Source: Haplomitrium mnioides (lineage: Eukaryota > Marchantiophyta > Haplomitriopsida > Calobryales). From it: a DNA stretch of 34,033 nucleotides. The stretch covers positions 1 through 34,033 of the forward strand of contig JBNGIS010023191.1 in the NCBI GenBank assembly GCA_049999725.1. The letters are read 5' to 3'. Positions 1 to 9,179 of the stretch are shown piece after piece. Made by a program: the position numbers and the translations under genes. Below the pieces are notes generated by a model. That model saw only the letters and a list, made by a program, of their open reading frames with translations. It searched no databases and was not told where the DNA came from. How positions within the stretch are numbered: position 1 is the stretch's first letter; every line of letters begins with the position of its first letter.

Positions 1-2450
1 TAAAATATTAATCAAACATTAATTAACTTATATTAAATCTAAGCTACCAGCCAAGCCAAGCTCAAAAAAGATGGGTTAAAAAAAACAGACGGTGAAGATT
101 TTCTTGATCTAAAGACGGAGTTTAAATCAAGAAAAAAAAAACTCCCGCATGTGGGAGTTATGGCCATGTAAAGAAAAGAGAGGGGGCTCATGTCCCCCTC
201 TCTCTCTCTTCTTGGGTGTAGCACAGCTGGGGCAGCGCCACTTCTTGGAGAAAAAAATGTTTGCTAGAGTTGTGGTGAGCAGGTTTGAGCACAAAAAAAA
301 ACTGAGAAAACACTTGGTGACTGAACATGGGAGAGAGAAAACGGAGGAGTGATGGTGAGATGGAACAATAGCATGCATGGAGAGAGAGCGATGGACACCA
401 GGAAGACAAGATCTCAAAAGCAGAGAACTAAATCGAGGGTCGTGTATGGGAATGGGTACTATGGCGCAAATGCACAGAAGAATGCTACTGCGCGGGAAAA
501 AAAAAAAAAAAAACGGTGTGGTCCTAGTATTCTTCCAGTTGAAGGAGCTATGTCATCGGTGAATATAGAAGGACATGACATTCAATTCAAATTTCACTAT
601 GGAAACGATGGTTTAAGCCGACGAAAAGACCTTCTTGAGTGAAAGGAATTGCAATATCATTGGTCAAGATAGTGCTACTGCGGCAGAAAATAGAAGGACA
701 GTCGGTGCATTTTGTTCGGCCTCACTTTGAAGTCAATCCTGGGAAGATATGACAAGGAATTGGAGTGACAGTGATAGAAGAAGGTGCGAGTATACCTGAT
801 TGAAGACAAGGGACAGGAATGTTGTATGGGTGTTGATCAGACCCTGGGTGGAGTGATGATGGCAATTGAAGCAGTTCAAGGCTGTTGAACTACCGGCAAA
901 GTAAACATGTTTGTGCGGAATTGTGAGAAGGAACGTGGTAGAAAGATATAGATTGCTACCAAGAGGAAGGGAAGGTCCGTGATTGCGTTTTAATCTTGTT
1001 TGTTTTCTTACTCTTCCTCGTCCTCATGGAGGCTGGGGAGATGGTGAATTGAAAAGGTAAGAACCACCACGTTGTTTCCATTTGATCATGAGTAAAAAAG
1101 AAAATAGGTCGGTTGAGGGTATGAGAAATCAAGTAGCCTTATATCGAATTGAAGACAATTGAGAAGTTCTTGGTTTAGATGGCATTGCAATTGAAACAAA
1201 GGCTACAGATGGCCTAGTGGACTCAAACGAGCAAGGAAGAATTCTAATCAGTGGAGCCGACAGTGGCAAAATCAAATAGAATGCCCTTTCGGGAGTAGTA
1301 TACATAGATGCACATGAGCAAGCTAACTCAATTGGATACACCAAAAGGTTAGAATTAGCCGCGGTAGCCATAGAAGGTCCCATTTGAGTAGGAAGAAGGA
1401 GGGAGGCGAGAGAACGATCTGGGCAATGGTACCTTTGTGTCGAGCTGCATGGAAGTTCCCTTGAGAAAATTGTTTTGCGGGTAAACAGTGATCGAGACAA
1501 AGATGAGCCTTTTTAGAGGAGAGAATGACCAAAAAACCCATGCAGATGGACGTTTGTCCATGTCACGCTTCGCACGCACTGAAGAGGAGATGGTATAAAA
1601 GTAGAAAATTGAAAGGAAGGAAGCAAAGGCCAATGCGTGGAGAAGCAAACCGCAGATGCAACCAGGTGTGGAGAGGACTAGCTCAAAGGAAACGTACATA
1701 TTGCAGTTGTGAAGAAAATAGAACACACCCCTTGGTGTGCAAATCGATTGATCAAAGGCACAAAATAGGTGGTGAACCTATGTGTTACTAAGAAGACTTA
1801 CAGAGGAGGATTCATTCAGCCTCCCATACTTGACGATAGCATTGAAGACTGCCACTTCACGATGGCCAACTTCCAATAGAAACTGGTGAGATGTAGGGAG
1901 GAGATTGACCATTGGATATGATTGGAGAATTGTTCGCTAGGAGAGGATAAGACATGGAAGACTACATGGCAAGATAATAGCTATGAGTATGGAATAGGGT
2001 GAGAAAGGAATAGGAGGCGGGAAAATGAATTAGTAGGTGGATAAGGGCAAGGTATAACGGAGTTAATGTTTTAAAAGGAAAACAGATGTGGCCAAACAGA
2101 AGGCTGAAAAGTATGGACGTTGATAGAAGACCGTAGAGGAGTGGGATGAACAATAGTAGGTGAGAAAATTCAGGGTTGGAGGATGAAGAGAGAGTGTTGT
2201 GGGCAGAGAAGGAAGGAGTTAACCAAAAGAAACAATGGGGATTGATCTACATGAAAGAACGGGAAGGCAGTGTGGGAAGTTATAGAACCGAAGGCGAAAA
2301 TCAGCAGCTTAAGTCTACATGAAGTGCGGTAATGGTTGTAAGGTGATAGGGGTGAAGTGGGCAAATTATTCCAATGGTTCAATTTAGTTGGACCCTTCCC
2401 AAGATGGTTCATGCGGCTGGTAGCTAAGGTAGCAGAAATTTGAAAATATC
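1..2450. other. Gene-free, purine-rich repeat-like DNA
   Basis: No reading frame here has a recognisable domain. The + strand is rich in A and G, similar in style to the LTRs of element B further right, but I could not align it to them by eye. A run of 17 A lies at 497-513. The many short open frames on both strands look like chance products of skewed composition. It could be an old LTR or the non-coding part of a large retroelement, which I infer only from composition and context. Confidence 0.5.
140..203. repeat. Two adjacent perfect hairpins
   Basis: The first hairpin has 7-bp arms at 140-146 and 153-159 with a 6-nt loop. The second has 10-bp arms at 177-186 and 194-203 with a 7-nt loop; its arms are a purine run and the matching pyrimidine run. 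No gene ends nearby, so there is no basis for calling them terminators. They may be chance palindromes in low-complexity DNA. Confidence 0.5.
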
Positions 2451-3139
2451 TGTTGTTATATATTTGTGCGTGAGTTCAATATCTTGTCCTTTTATTAGAG
2501 TCTGCCATGTGTTCTGTATTCAAGGAAGTTTATGTGGAATGTTAGTAAATCTCTGGGTTGTGATAGTAGTTGTGTTTTGTGGGGATTCTTCATGATAGAT
2601 GAGTGGAACTTGCTATTCTAGGAGAGATATAAGAGAGGGAAGAGTAGAGAAGTGAATACTTGAGGTATTATGTCCCAAGTAGGAAGCCGAACAATCTGAA
2701 ACTTTACTTGCATTGGCTACCAATTAAACATGTATTCAGCAAAGTGCTACTTCTGTTATTGTGAATACTTGTGATTTCAGTTTACGCATCTATCTTGGAG
2801 TGTTCTTTCCAGTTGAAACATCTAAAAGCAGACGCATTTGCATTATTTCTTTTATGTTATGGGCTACTACTCTTGATCCAAAAGACAAACCAGCAAGCCC
2901 ACACTCGTTTGCAGGTCCTAAGCCGGTCTTGAGGGAAGAGAAAGCACCCTCACGATCCCTTGTATTCTGGTGGACGTTACTACCACCACAACCAAGTGTA
3001 TGCCTATATAACTCGAAAAGTGGGGTGCCTTACCTATTTTAACCCAATTACTCAAATCCAGAAGTTAGGCTATATACTACAACACCAACCTAAAGCATGG
3101 CTCCTCCCCCTATGCCCTAAACTTCAAGACCTAACAGAC
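2451..3139. other. Gene-free stretch
   Basis: Composition changes from purine-rich to mixed and AT-rich near 2450. Open frames at 2761-3042 and 2960-3151 show no domain, signal peptide or repeat pattern that supports coding. A 17-nt word at 3099-3115 recurs exactly at 23903-23919, just before the possible primer-binding site of element C, which weakly suggests that this stretch holds the end of a related LTR. Confidence 0.45.
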
Positions 3140-3435
3140 ATCTCATTTTAGAACTGGGCATCTCATTGTAGAGCTAGACATCTCAACTCAAGGTCTCATT
3201 TCAAGACTGGACATCTCACTTATGAACTGGACAAGGTTGGACATCTTACTTCAGGGCTGACCATGAGCTACTCAGTTCATATCCTAGACACTTCAAAGGA
3301 GCTCACTGGTCAATCCAAAGGAGCAGCTGGACATCTCAAGGAATCTATCGAACTTGAACAACTAGGGCTGAAGCTGGAACATTCAACAGTCAGGGTTGGA
3401 GAACAGAATGGCTGGACCTAGAACCAAACCCATCC

Positions 3436-3763
3436 AAACTGGTACAATTCACTTTCAGGACTGAAACATTTCGCCACTGAAGAGATGCGCAGGTTAAGGG
3501 AGCTACTGATTTCACTTGCTGGACATTTCAGGGGAGCCTAGGCTGGAACAAGACAGAATACAGGGTTGGAATCGAAACATAATCCAAGACGGGAATAGGA
3601 ATAGAACGTGATTCAGAGCGTCAAGGCTCTACAACTTAGTTCAGGGCTGGAACATTTTAAAACTGGTGCAGTTCACTTTCAAGACTGGAACACTTCGCTA
3701 CAGAGGAGATGCGCCGGTTAAGGGAGCTACTCATTTCAGATGCTGGACATTTCAGGGGAGCCT
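3436..3763. repeat. 104-bp direct repeat, two copies 224 bp apart
   Basis: Copies at 3436-3539 and 3660-3763 both start at aaactggt and end at ggggagcct. They differ by scattered substitutions. The sequence between them is related to the gctgga-type phrases of the surrounding zone, so the true repeating unit may be about 224 bp. Confidence 0.8.
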
Positions 3764-3766
3764 CCT

Positions 3767-4823
3767 GGTCAATACAGGGGAGCTGGACATTTCAAGAGAC
3801 TGAGTTGGAGATGAAACATGCGGGTTGGAGCTGGACCATTTAGAGCCAGTGTTGAGACACTCATGATTGGAGCCAAACAGAATTCCTGGTTGGAACCAGA
3901 ACTGAACCCAGAGCAACCTCAGGGCTGGAACGGGACAGAATACAGGGCTGGCATTGAAACAGAATTCAAGACGGGAACAAGAACAAATTGTGATTCCGAG
4001 CAAGGGATGGATTAGAACACATTTCAGAGCTGGAGCTACAACAAAATGTGATTTAAGAGCACACTCAGAGATGGACGGATGAGCCTCAAGCTGAAACAGA
4101 GAACTAACTCAAGAGCTGGAACAGGAAATCTCAAGGGCTAGACCAAGTATGCGAGGGGCTGGAACTTAGAAGCTGGAACAAAAACCTCAGAAGACGGAGT
4201 AGAGACATTTCAAAACTGGCTGAAAACTCCGAAAATTTCAGGAATGTTGGCTGGAAATCTCCAGAAATCTTTGACTATTAGGGATCCACAAAGCCTGTTG
4301 GTCAATTCAGAGGAGCGGCTAGACCTTTCAAGGGACTGAGTTGGAGATGACACATGCAGGGTTGGAGCTGGAACATTCAGAGCCAATGCTGAGTCACTCA
4401 ATACCAGAGCTGAACAGAATTACTGTTGGAACCAGAACTGAACCCAGAGCGACCTAAGGGCTGAAACAGGACAGAATACAGGGCTGGAATTGAAACAAAA
4501 GTCAAGACGAGAACAAGCACAAAACGCGATTCAGAACAAGAGATGAACCAGAACGCAATTCAGAGCTGGAGCTGCAACAAAACGCTACGAGCCTCAAGCT
4601 GCAACAGAGAGCTAACTCAAGAGCTGGAACAGCAAATTTGAAGGGCTAGACCAAGTATACAAGGGGCTGGAACTCATAAGCTCGAACATATATCTTAGAA
4701 GATGGAATAGAGACATTTCAGTTTTGGCTGGAAATCTCCATAAATTTCAGGAAAGCTGGCTGGAAATCTCTAGAACTGTCAGAGCTAGCTAGAAATCTCT
4801 GAAAATCTTTGACTATTAGGGAT
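3767..4823. repeat. Tandem duplication of about 520-530 bp, two copies
   Basis: Copy 1 is 3767-4285 and copy 2 is 4300-4823. Both begin with ggtcaat, contain gactgagttggagatga and gaaccagaactgaaccca in the same order, and end with gactattagggat. Divergence by eye is above ten percent with small indels, so the duplication is old. Confidence 0.8.
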
Positions 4824-5136
4824 TCAGTGAGAACAATGAGTGATTAGAGTGAGAACATATTTCTATTTACGCGTGAGCCTTTGCTCACCATTTGGACTTA
4901 TATTGTTGCTAGATTTTTTGTTTTCATTACTTTCCTCTACTTGCACCTCAGTGCTTGTTGTACCTTTCAGTCTATATGGCCTTAGGGCTGAAGAACTTAA
5001 ATCAAATTTTATTTTATTCTATTCTCTCTCTCTCCCTCTTCTTTTTTGATCGAGTTTATCTTACTTGCACATGTGCGTGTTGATGTGCTACTAGTTAGCA
5101 TAGAGTGTTTACATAGTAACCCTCATTGTTGTAGTT
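4824..5136. other. Gene-free stretch before element A
   Basis: This is T-rich sequence with a possible open frame at 4840-5049, whose translation is hydrophobic and of low complexity. I see no domain. The N-terminal part of RT expected upstream of 5137 is not here, so element A is broken at its left side. Confidence 0.4.
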
Positions 5137-5292
5137 TTGAAACTTGATAGATCAACGAAGATATGTGGAGATTTTACGTCTCTTAATGTTGATACAATTC
5201 AGAAAAATTTCCCCATTCTTTTCATTGGAATAATGCTTGGTAATGTAGCAAGTCAACAATGCTATAGTTTTTTGGATGGATTTTTGGGCTAC

Positions 5293-5295
<3 letters not shown>

Positions 5296-5336
<41 letters not shown>
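5296..5336. repeat. (TA)n microsatellite inside the RT remnant
   Basis: This is 41 bp of pure alternating TA. It lies directly after the codons for the conserved GYN of the RT motif GFSGYNQI, so the repeat grew inside decayed coding DNA and pushes the RT reading out of register downstream. Confidence 0.95.
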
Positions 5337-5338
<2 letters not shown>

Positions 5339-6481
5339 AAAACTTGCAATTGTTGCTACACATTGGGGATATTATTCAAATAATAAGCTTTTTTTGGTTT
5401 GAACAACATATCAAGCATTTTCCAATGGGTCATGTTCATGGCATTTAAGAAATTGCTCCAAAGACCTTATAGTTGTCTTATGACTTACTTGGATGACTTC
5501 ACATGGTATAGCAACTCATCCCAACACCTAGAGAAACTTGAATTGACTTTTTCTTGTTGTAGAACATACGATATTTCTCTCAATCCAAAGAAATGTAAAA
5601 TTCTTGCTTCTAAAGTGTTGTGTTTGGTCATTTCTTAGACAAATTGGTCTATTACCAATGGTATTGTCTAAGCTGTGCTAAGATTGTTTCTCCTTTGCAC
5701 TAGTTGACTTGAAAAGTTTGTTCCATTTGGGACAATTCTATTTCTCCTAATGGTTGACACTCTAAGCACAACTACAAGAGATGAGTTGACTCAAATGCAG
5801 AAAAACCAAGAATGTCTAATTTGCAATGTAGCTAGAAAATTATTTATGGCCAAAAGAAAGTAGAATTCAACCGAAAAAGAAACCATAGGTTTAATTTACA
5901 CACTTGAAACTTTTCGTCACTTTCTTTTGGGATATCCATTCACATTTGTTGTTGATTTGATTCATTAAAGTAGATCATTAAAGGTTGCCTCAATAGATAG
6001 GTTCTTCTACTCTAGGAGTTAAATTTCACCTTATAAGTTAGACTATGTGTTTGGCATGAGAGTTGTAATTTTCTTTCACATACTCCAAGTAATCCAGAAC
6101 CTCAGTTCATAGATGATATTTCACTAGACTTATAGATTTCTCAATATTTATCTTTGATAGATGAGAATTATTTAAATCAACACTCTTTCATGTAGTCAAC
6201 TACTCATCATTGGTACAACCAACTTGTTATTTTTCTCACTACTAGTGTTCTTACTCCTCATATAAAATTTGATCAAAAGCATGTCTTCATCATTTCTACT
6301 ATATTTAGTCTTCTATATCACATCAGCTTGAATGGTGTAATATGCCAATGTATAGTTTTCTTTTACACTAAGTTTTATGCTCATGTTACTAGTGGCCTTG
6401 TAGTTGTGATTTGAGGTAGCAAAAATTAGTGAGGTTTTCTACTCCAAAATGGCTCAACTATTGCACTACACTATTGCAGCT

Positions 6482-6545
6482 ACTACTTGTGCCAAAACAA
6501 AGCTAAAGAGAAGGGACACCAACACTTTGTTTTGGCACAAGTAGT
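6482..6545. repeat. Perfect 21-bp inverted duplication at the A/B junction
   Basis: The arms at 6482-6502 and 6525-6545 are exact reverse complements over 21 nt with a 22-nt loop. The left arm reads in frame with the CAKTK trace that ends element A, so the right arm looks like an inverted copy of target DNA. Element B's LTR begins 6 nt further right, at 6552. A fold-back repair event at a DNA end would produce this. A small foldback transposon is possible but less likely, because the left arm is explained as pol sequence. Confidence 0.85.
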
Positions 6546-7322
6546 TTAGGATGATCAGTTGATGTGCAAAGGAGGAGGCGATTTGTGAAGAACCAATGAT
6601 CCAATATGAAATGGGAACTTTATGAATGAAAGGTAGGATTGATCAGTGTTGAAGGCTTTTGAAGGAATCAAATGTTGTAAAATTTAAGGAATAAATATGC
6701 GAAGAGAATTCTTGAGAAGGAATGTTCAATGAATTGTTTAAGGGGAATGGTCCTGTGGCACAGAGTTTTCTGCTTACGAATTAAGGTGCTTGGGGAAATT
6801 CCTCTATGGAGAATTGAGGCAACGTTGTGGATGGATCTGCTTGAGTGCTTGGTGCGGAAATGTTCCTGTGGTGAAAGTGATTAGCTACAAAAGGAGGAAT
6901 TGGATTATGAAGAAATTAAAATGAAAGGAGATTTTGACAAGGAAGGAAAGTTACGAGGAGATTCCTAGAAGAATCGATTTGTAAGCGATCAACATGGGGC
7001 GAAAATGTTATTTGTGATGAGGATCTGCGAGGGGGCCTGTGAATCAATTCCTAGTGGAGAAGAGCTTTACGGATTGAAGGGAAGAATGGTCGTGCGCGAG
7101 AGTCCGATGTGGAAAATGTTGTGGAAAGGAAGTCAATTGAGAACGAATTGATCAGATCAGCGACAAAGTGATCGGCGATGAAATTTTGCGGTGCGAACTG
7201 TTTGAATTCGAAGGAAATTAAAAACTTTAAGGGAATGAAAACGATTTGGAAGCAAGCGCAAGGAGATCCGAAAGGAATACGTGGTCCAAAGAAGGCATCG
7301 GAAACTCGCCTTCCTATGTAGA

Positions 7323-7385
7323 GAACCCCAGTTAAGGGGGTTCCAATTTGTTTTCTGTGGTGGGACACCCCGGTTAAGGGGGTTT
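7323..7385. repeat. Tandem palindromic modules in the 5' LTR
   Basis: Two copies of a gttaagggggtt-type module lie at 7323-7343 and 7366-7385. The first is a clean palindrome with 7-bp arms (GAACCCC and GGGGTTC) around a 7-nt loop. The corresponding part of the right LTR (about 16369-16525) contains an additional diverged module. Their position upstream of the AATAAA signal fits the U3 regulatory part of an LTR, but a function is only inferred. Confidence 0.65.
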
Positions 7386-7986
7386 GCGATGAGTGTTCGT
7401 GTGGGGATCCGAAGTGGGGAGCCATGGTTAGGAAGGCTATGTTTCGAGGAGTTTGACGAAAGGATGATTGGCGAAATAACAATGAAGCAAAACAGTGATA
7501 TATGAAATGGCGACTTATTAGTGTTTTACGCGACAAGGAAAAGGTGAGCGAGGAGAGAAGTTTGAATGGCGAATTGATGATTTGTCGTGATTTTGGTGTG
7601 GAAGTCGAACTGAAAGTTTGAAAGTTTGAAAGGGCAAAACGATTACTTGGAGGAATTTGAAAAGTTCGAAATGAAAGGGAGAGAAAACGAAAGAGTTAGT
7701 GAAAGTTGGAAAATTAGCATAAGAACAATTGCTAGTAATTCATTCTTATGGCGAGCGGAGTCTGTGTAAGCTAGTAAAAGCGTGTTATTTAGCTTAAGAA
7801 CAACCTGTGAGTTGTTAGTTCTTGTTGTAAACTTAGTGTGAAAAAGTTGGCGTGTAGAAAAGCAAGTTAGTTGATTTGGAACTAGGATGATTGTTATTGT
7901 CAATTGAGCATGACAAGGGGTACAAGCTTGTTGGCGAGTTCCTATTTTGCTGATTAGTCTCATTGTACAATTTTTGTGCTTCAAGG

Positions 7987-7992
7987 AATAAA
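7987..7992 (+). promoter_or_regulatory. Candidate polyadenylation signal in the LTR
   Basis: AATAAA is present here and conserved at 17127-17132 in the right LTR, with a T- and G-rich stretch just downstream. This is the usual arrangement at the R/U5 part of plant LTRs. It is a short motif, so the call rests on its position and on conservation between the two LTRs. Confidence 0.4.
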
Positions 7993-8979
7993 GATCAATT
8001 GTTGTTTGTCTGTGAGGTTTTTCCCCTACTCTTGGAGAAATTGCAGAAATTGGAAGAAGCAATATGTGTGTGGAACAATGAATTGAGATCAGGTCCTGGT
8101 GGCAAGTGTTCTGCACGTTTTAGTTGAAGAAATCAGTCAGGTTGCATCAGGGGAGAGCATGTCAGGAGTTGCTTGAGTGTCTTTTGCTGGTGGGTCTGGG
8201 TTCTGAGTTCTAGATTGTGATCTGTAAGGTGTTTGGTGGCAGCAAATCTGATTTGAGTTATGTTCTACTCAAGATTTCTGTATGTGTATTAGATTGTTAG
8301 ATTTGAAAGAGGAGAGAACCTTCTATGATTCTCCAGTCAGTGGATGCTGGTTGGTGGGTTGCAGTAGAGCAAAGAGTGCTCAGATTTGTGTGTGTTTTGG
8401 GACTAGGTGGGCATTTCACAAGCAAACAGAGCAGTGGGTGGTTGGAGGAATAGCAAGTGGATGTGAGATCGAGAGGGTCATTCCATAGCTGAGTTCTCAA
8501 CATCAAGCTCTAGGATATATTGGGTTGGAGTGGCTTGAGTATCTAGTTTGAGGGAAGTGAGGTGTTGTAATGAAGGTAGGCACAGGAGTGTTGGTTTGAG
8601 AGTTTCAAGCAAGTTGGGTAACTGGTTGCTTGGGAATTTCTTTGATTCAACTCAAGTTTAAAATCAACATGTACAACAACTTTTCTTGTCCTAGAAATGT
8701 CAGTCATACAGTTTGAGTAATTCTTGGCTTTTGTTCTATTATAGTGAGTAGTAGAAGTGGTTTATGTGTTTGGTTTTGTGGAGAAAGGTTGTCAGTTCTA
8801 GAGTGGAGAGAGGTCCATCTCTGAACTGATAGAGTGCAGTTTCAGAACTCTTTAAAGAATCTGAAAAGTTAGTAAAAGTGAATTAAAAGCAAATTTCTAT
8901 ATAGATCTTGCGTGGTTTGATCTCGAGTTGTTCTTTTTGGGGTTGGAGTGCCACTGCTATGCTACGACATGTGATTCTT

Positions 8980-8999
8980 TGGCGCCGTTGCTGGGGATC
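8980..8999 (+). promoter_or_regulatory. Primer-binding site for tRNA-Asp
   Basis: Ten nucleotides after the 5' LTR comes tggcgccgttgctggggatc. It is complementary to the 3' end of plant tRNA-Asp(GTC), which ends in CCCCGGCAACGGCGCCA, with one mismatch (T for C at the 13th position). Reverse transcription would be primed here. tRNA-Asp priming is known for Athila-type plant elements. Confidence 0.9.
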
Positions 9000-9179
9000 T
9001 AGTTTCTAGTATTTGCTTTTAGAAGTGGGTATAGTATCATCAGTAATGTTGGGAACTTGTTTTACTTGCCACTATTAAATTCTGTTCTTAACATTGTGTT
9101 GTGGAAGTTTGTTTTTTGTTTCTTTTGTGTTCTATATTTTTCTATTATGTGGGGTAGAAACACAGAAAAGAAGATGTGA
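9000..9179 (+). other. Leader between PBS and gag
   Basis: T-rich untranslated leader of about 180 nt. A TGA directly abuts the gag ATG in the same frame, so the gag frame cannot extend further upstream without a change. Confidence 0.6.

Larger units (their letters stand above)
3140..4823. repeat. Complex region of nested direct repeats built on a gctgga core
   Basis: The whole stretch is made of degenerate short phrases such as gggctggaac and gctggacatttca, repeated irregularly in one direction. Larger duplications lie on top of this. A 104-bp block at 3436-3539 recurs at 3660-3763. A block of about 520 bp at 3767-4285 recurs, diverged, at 4300-4823, and both copies end in the same gactattagggat phrase. 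Stops interrupt all frames, so it does not look like a repetitive protein gene. It could be a local minisatellite or the repetitive leader of a retroelement. Confidence 0.75.
5137..6545 (+). pseudogene. Element A: broken Ty3/gypsy pol (RT, RNase H, start of integrase)
   Basis: This is a remnant of a retrotransposon polymerase. RT starts abruptly near the ICGDF segment, which corresponds to the family's conserved VDFR-LN region, and continues into CYSFLDGF. A frameshift lies in a T run near 5385. The catalytic YLDDF follows, with its Asp pair at 5492-5497, then the NPKKC block. RNase H is recognisable at 5874-5957 (KETIGLIY, FRHFLLGYPF). A WYNQL linker lies near 6206, and a weak integrase zinc-domain trace ending in CAKTK lies at the far right. 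Gag, protease, the RT N terminus and the integrase core are all missing. Stops and frameshifts are frequent. Shared blocks (MAFK-LL, CYSFL-GF, WY-QL) show that it belongs to the same family as element C at 23945-30846. The Asp pair survives even though the gene is dead. Confidence 0.8.
6552..8969 (+). repeat. Element B 5' LTR (2418 bp)
   Basis: It is bounded by TG at 6552 and CA at 8968-8969, and aligns along its whole length with 15597-18106. AATAAA at 7987-7992 is a plausible polyadenylation signal. By eye the first 1.9 kb differs from the right LTR at roughly 8 percent of sites, mostly transitions, while 8491-8750 differs at only 3 of 260. Homology to the right LTR also covers AGGA just before TG, but this may be chance microhomology. 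Confidence 0.92.

Noticed and set aside
140-203. Two hairpins as transcription terminators
   Set aside because: No gene ends there, and intrinsic terminators of this type are not expected in a plant nuclear genome.
1129-1500. - strand frame of 123 codons, and a rather open + strand reading across the same stretch, as a gene
   Set aside because: No domain, stops in the + reading, biased composition and no supporting neighbour.
5384-5420. A TGA in element A that seemed shared with the TGA before NASSAF in element C, suggesting a common defective ancestor
   Set aside because: Re-reading showed that A has a frameshift in the T run; in its correct register the segment reads through (FFGLNN) with no stop at that codon.
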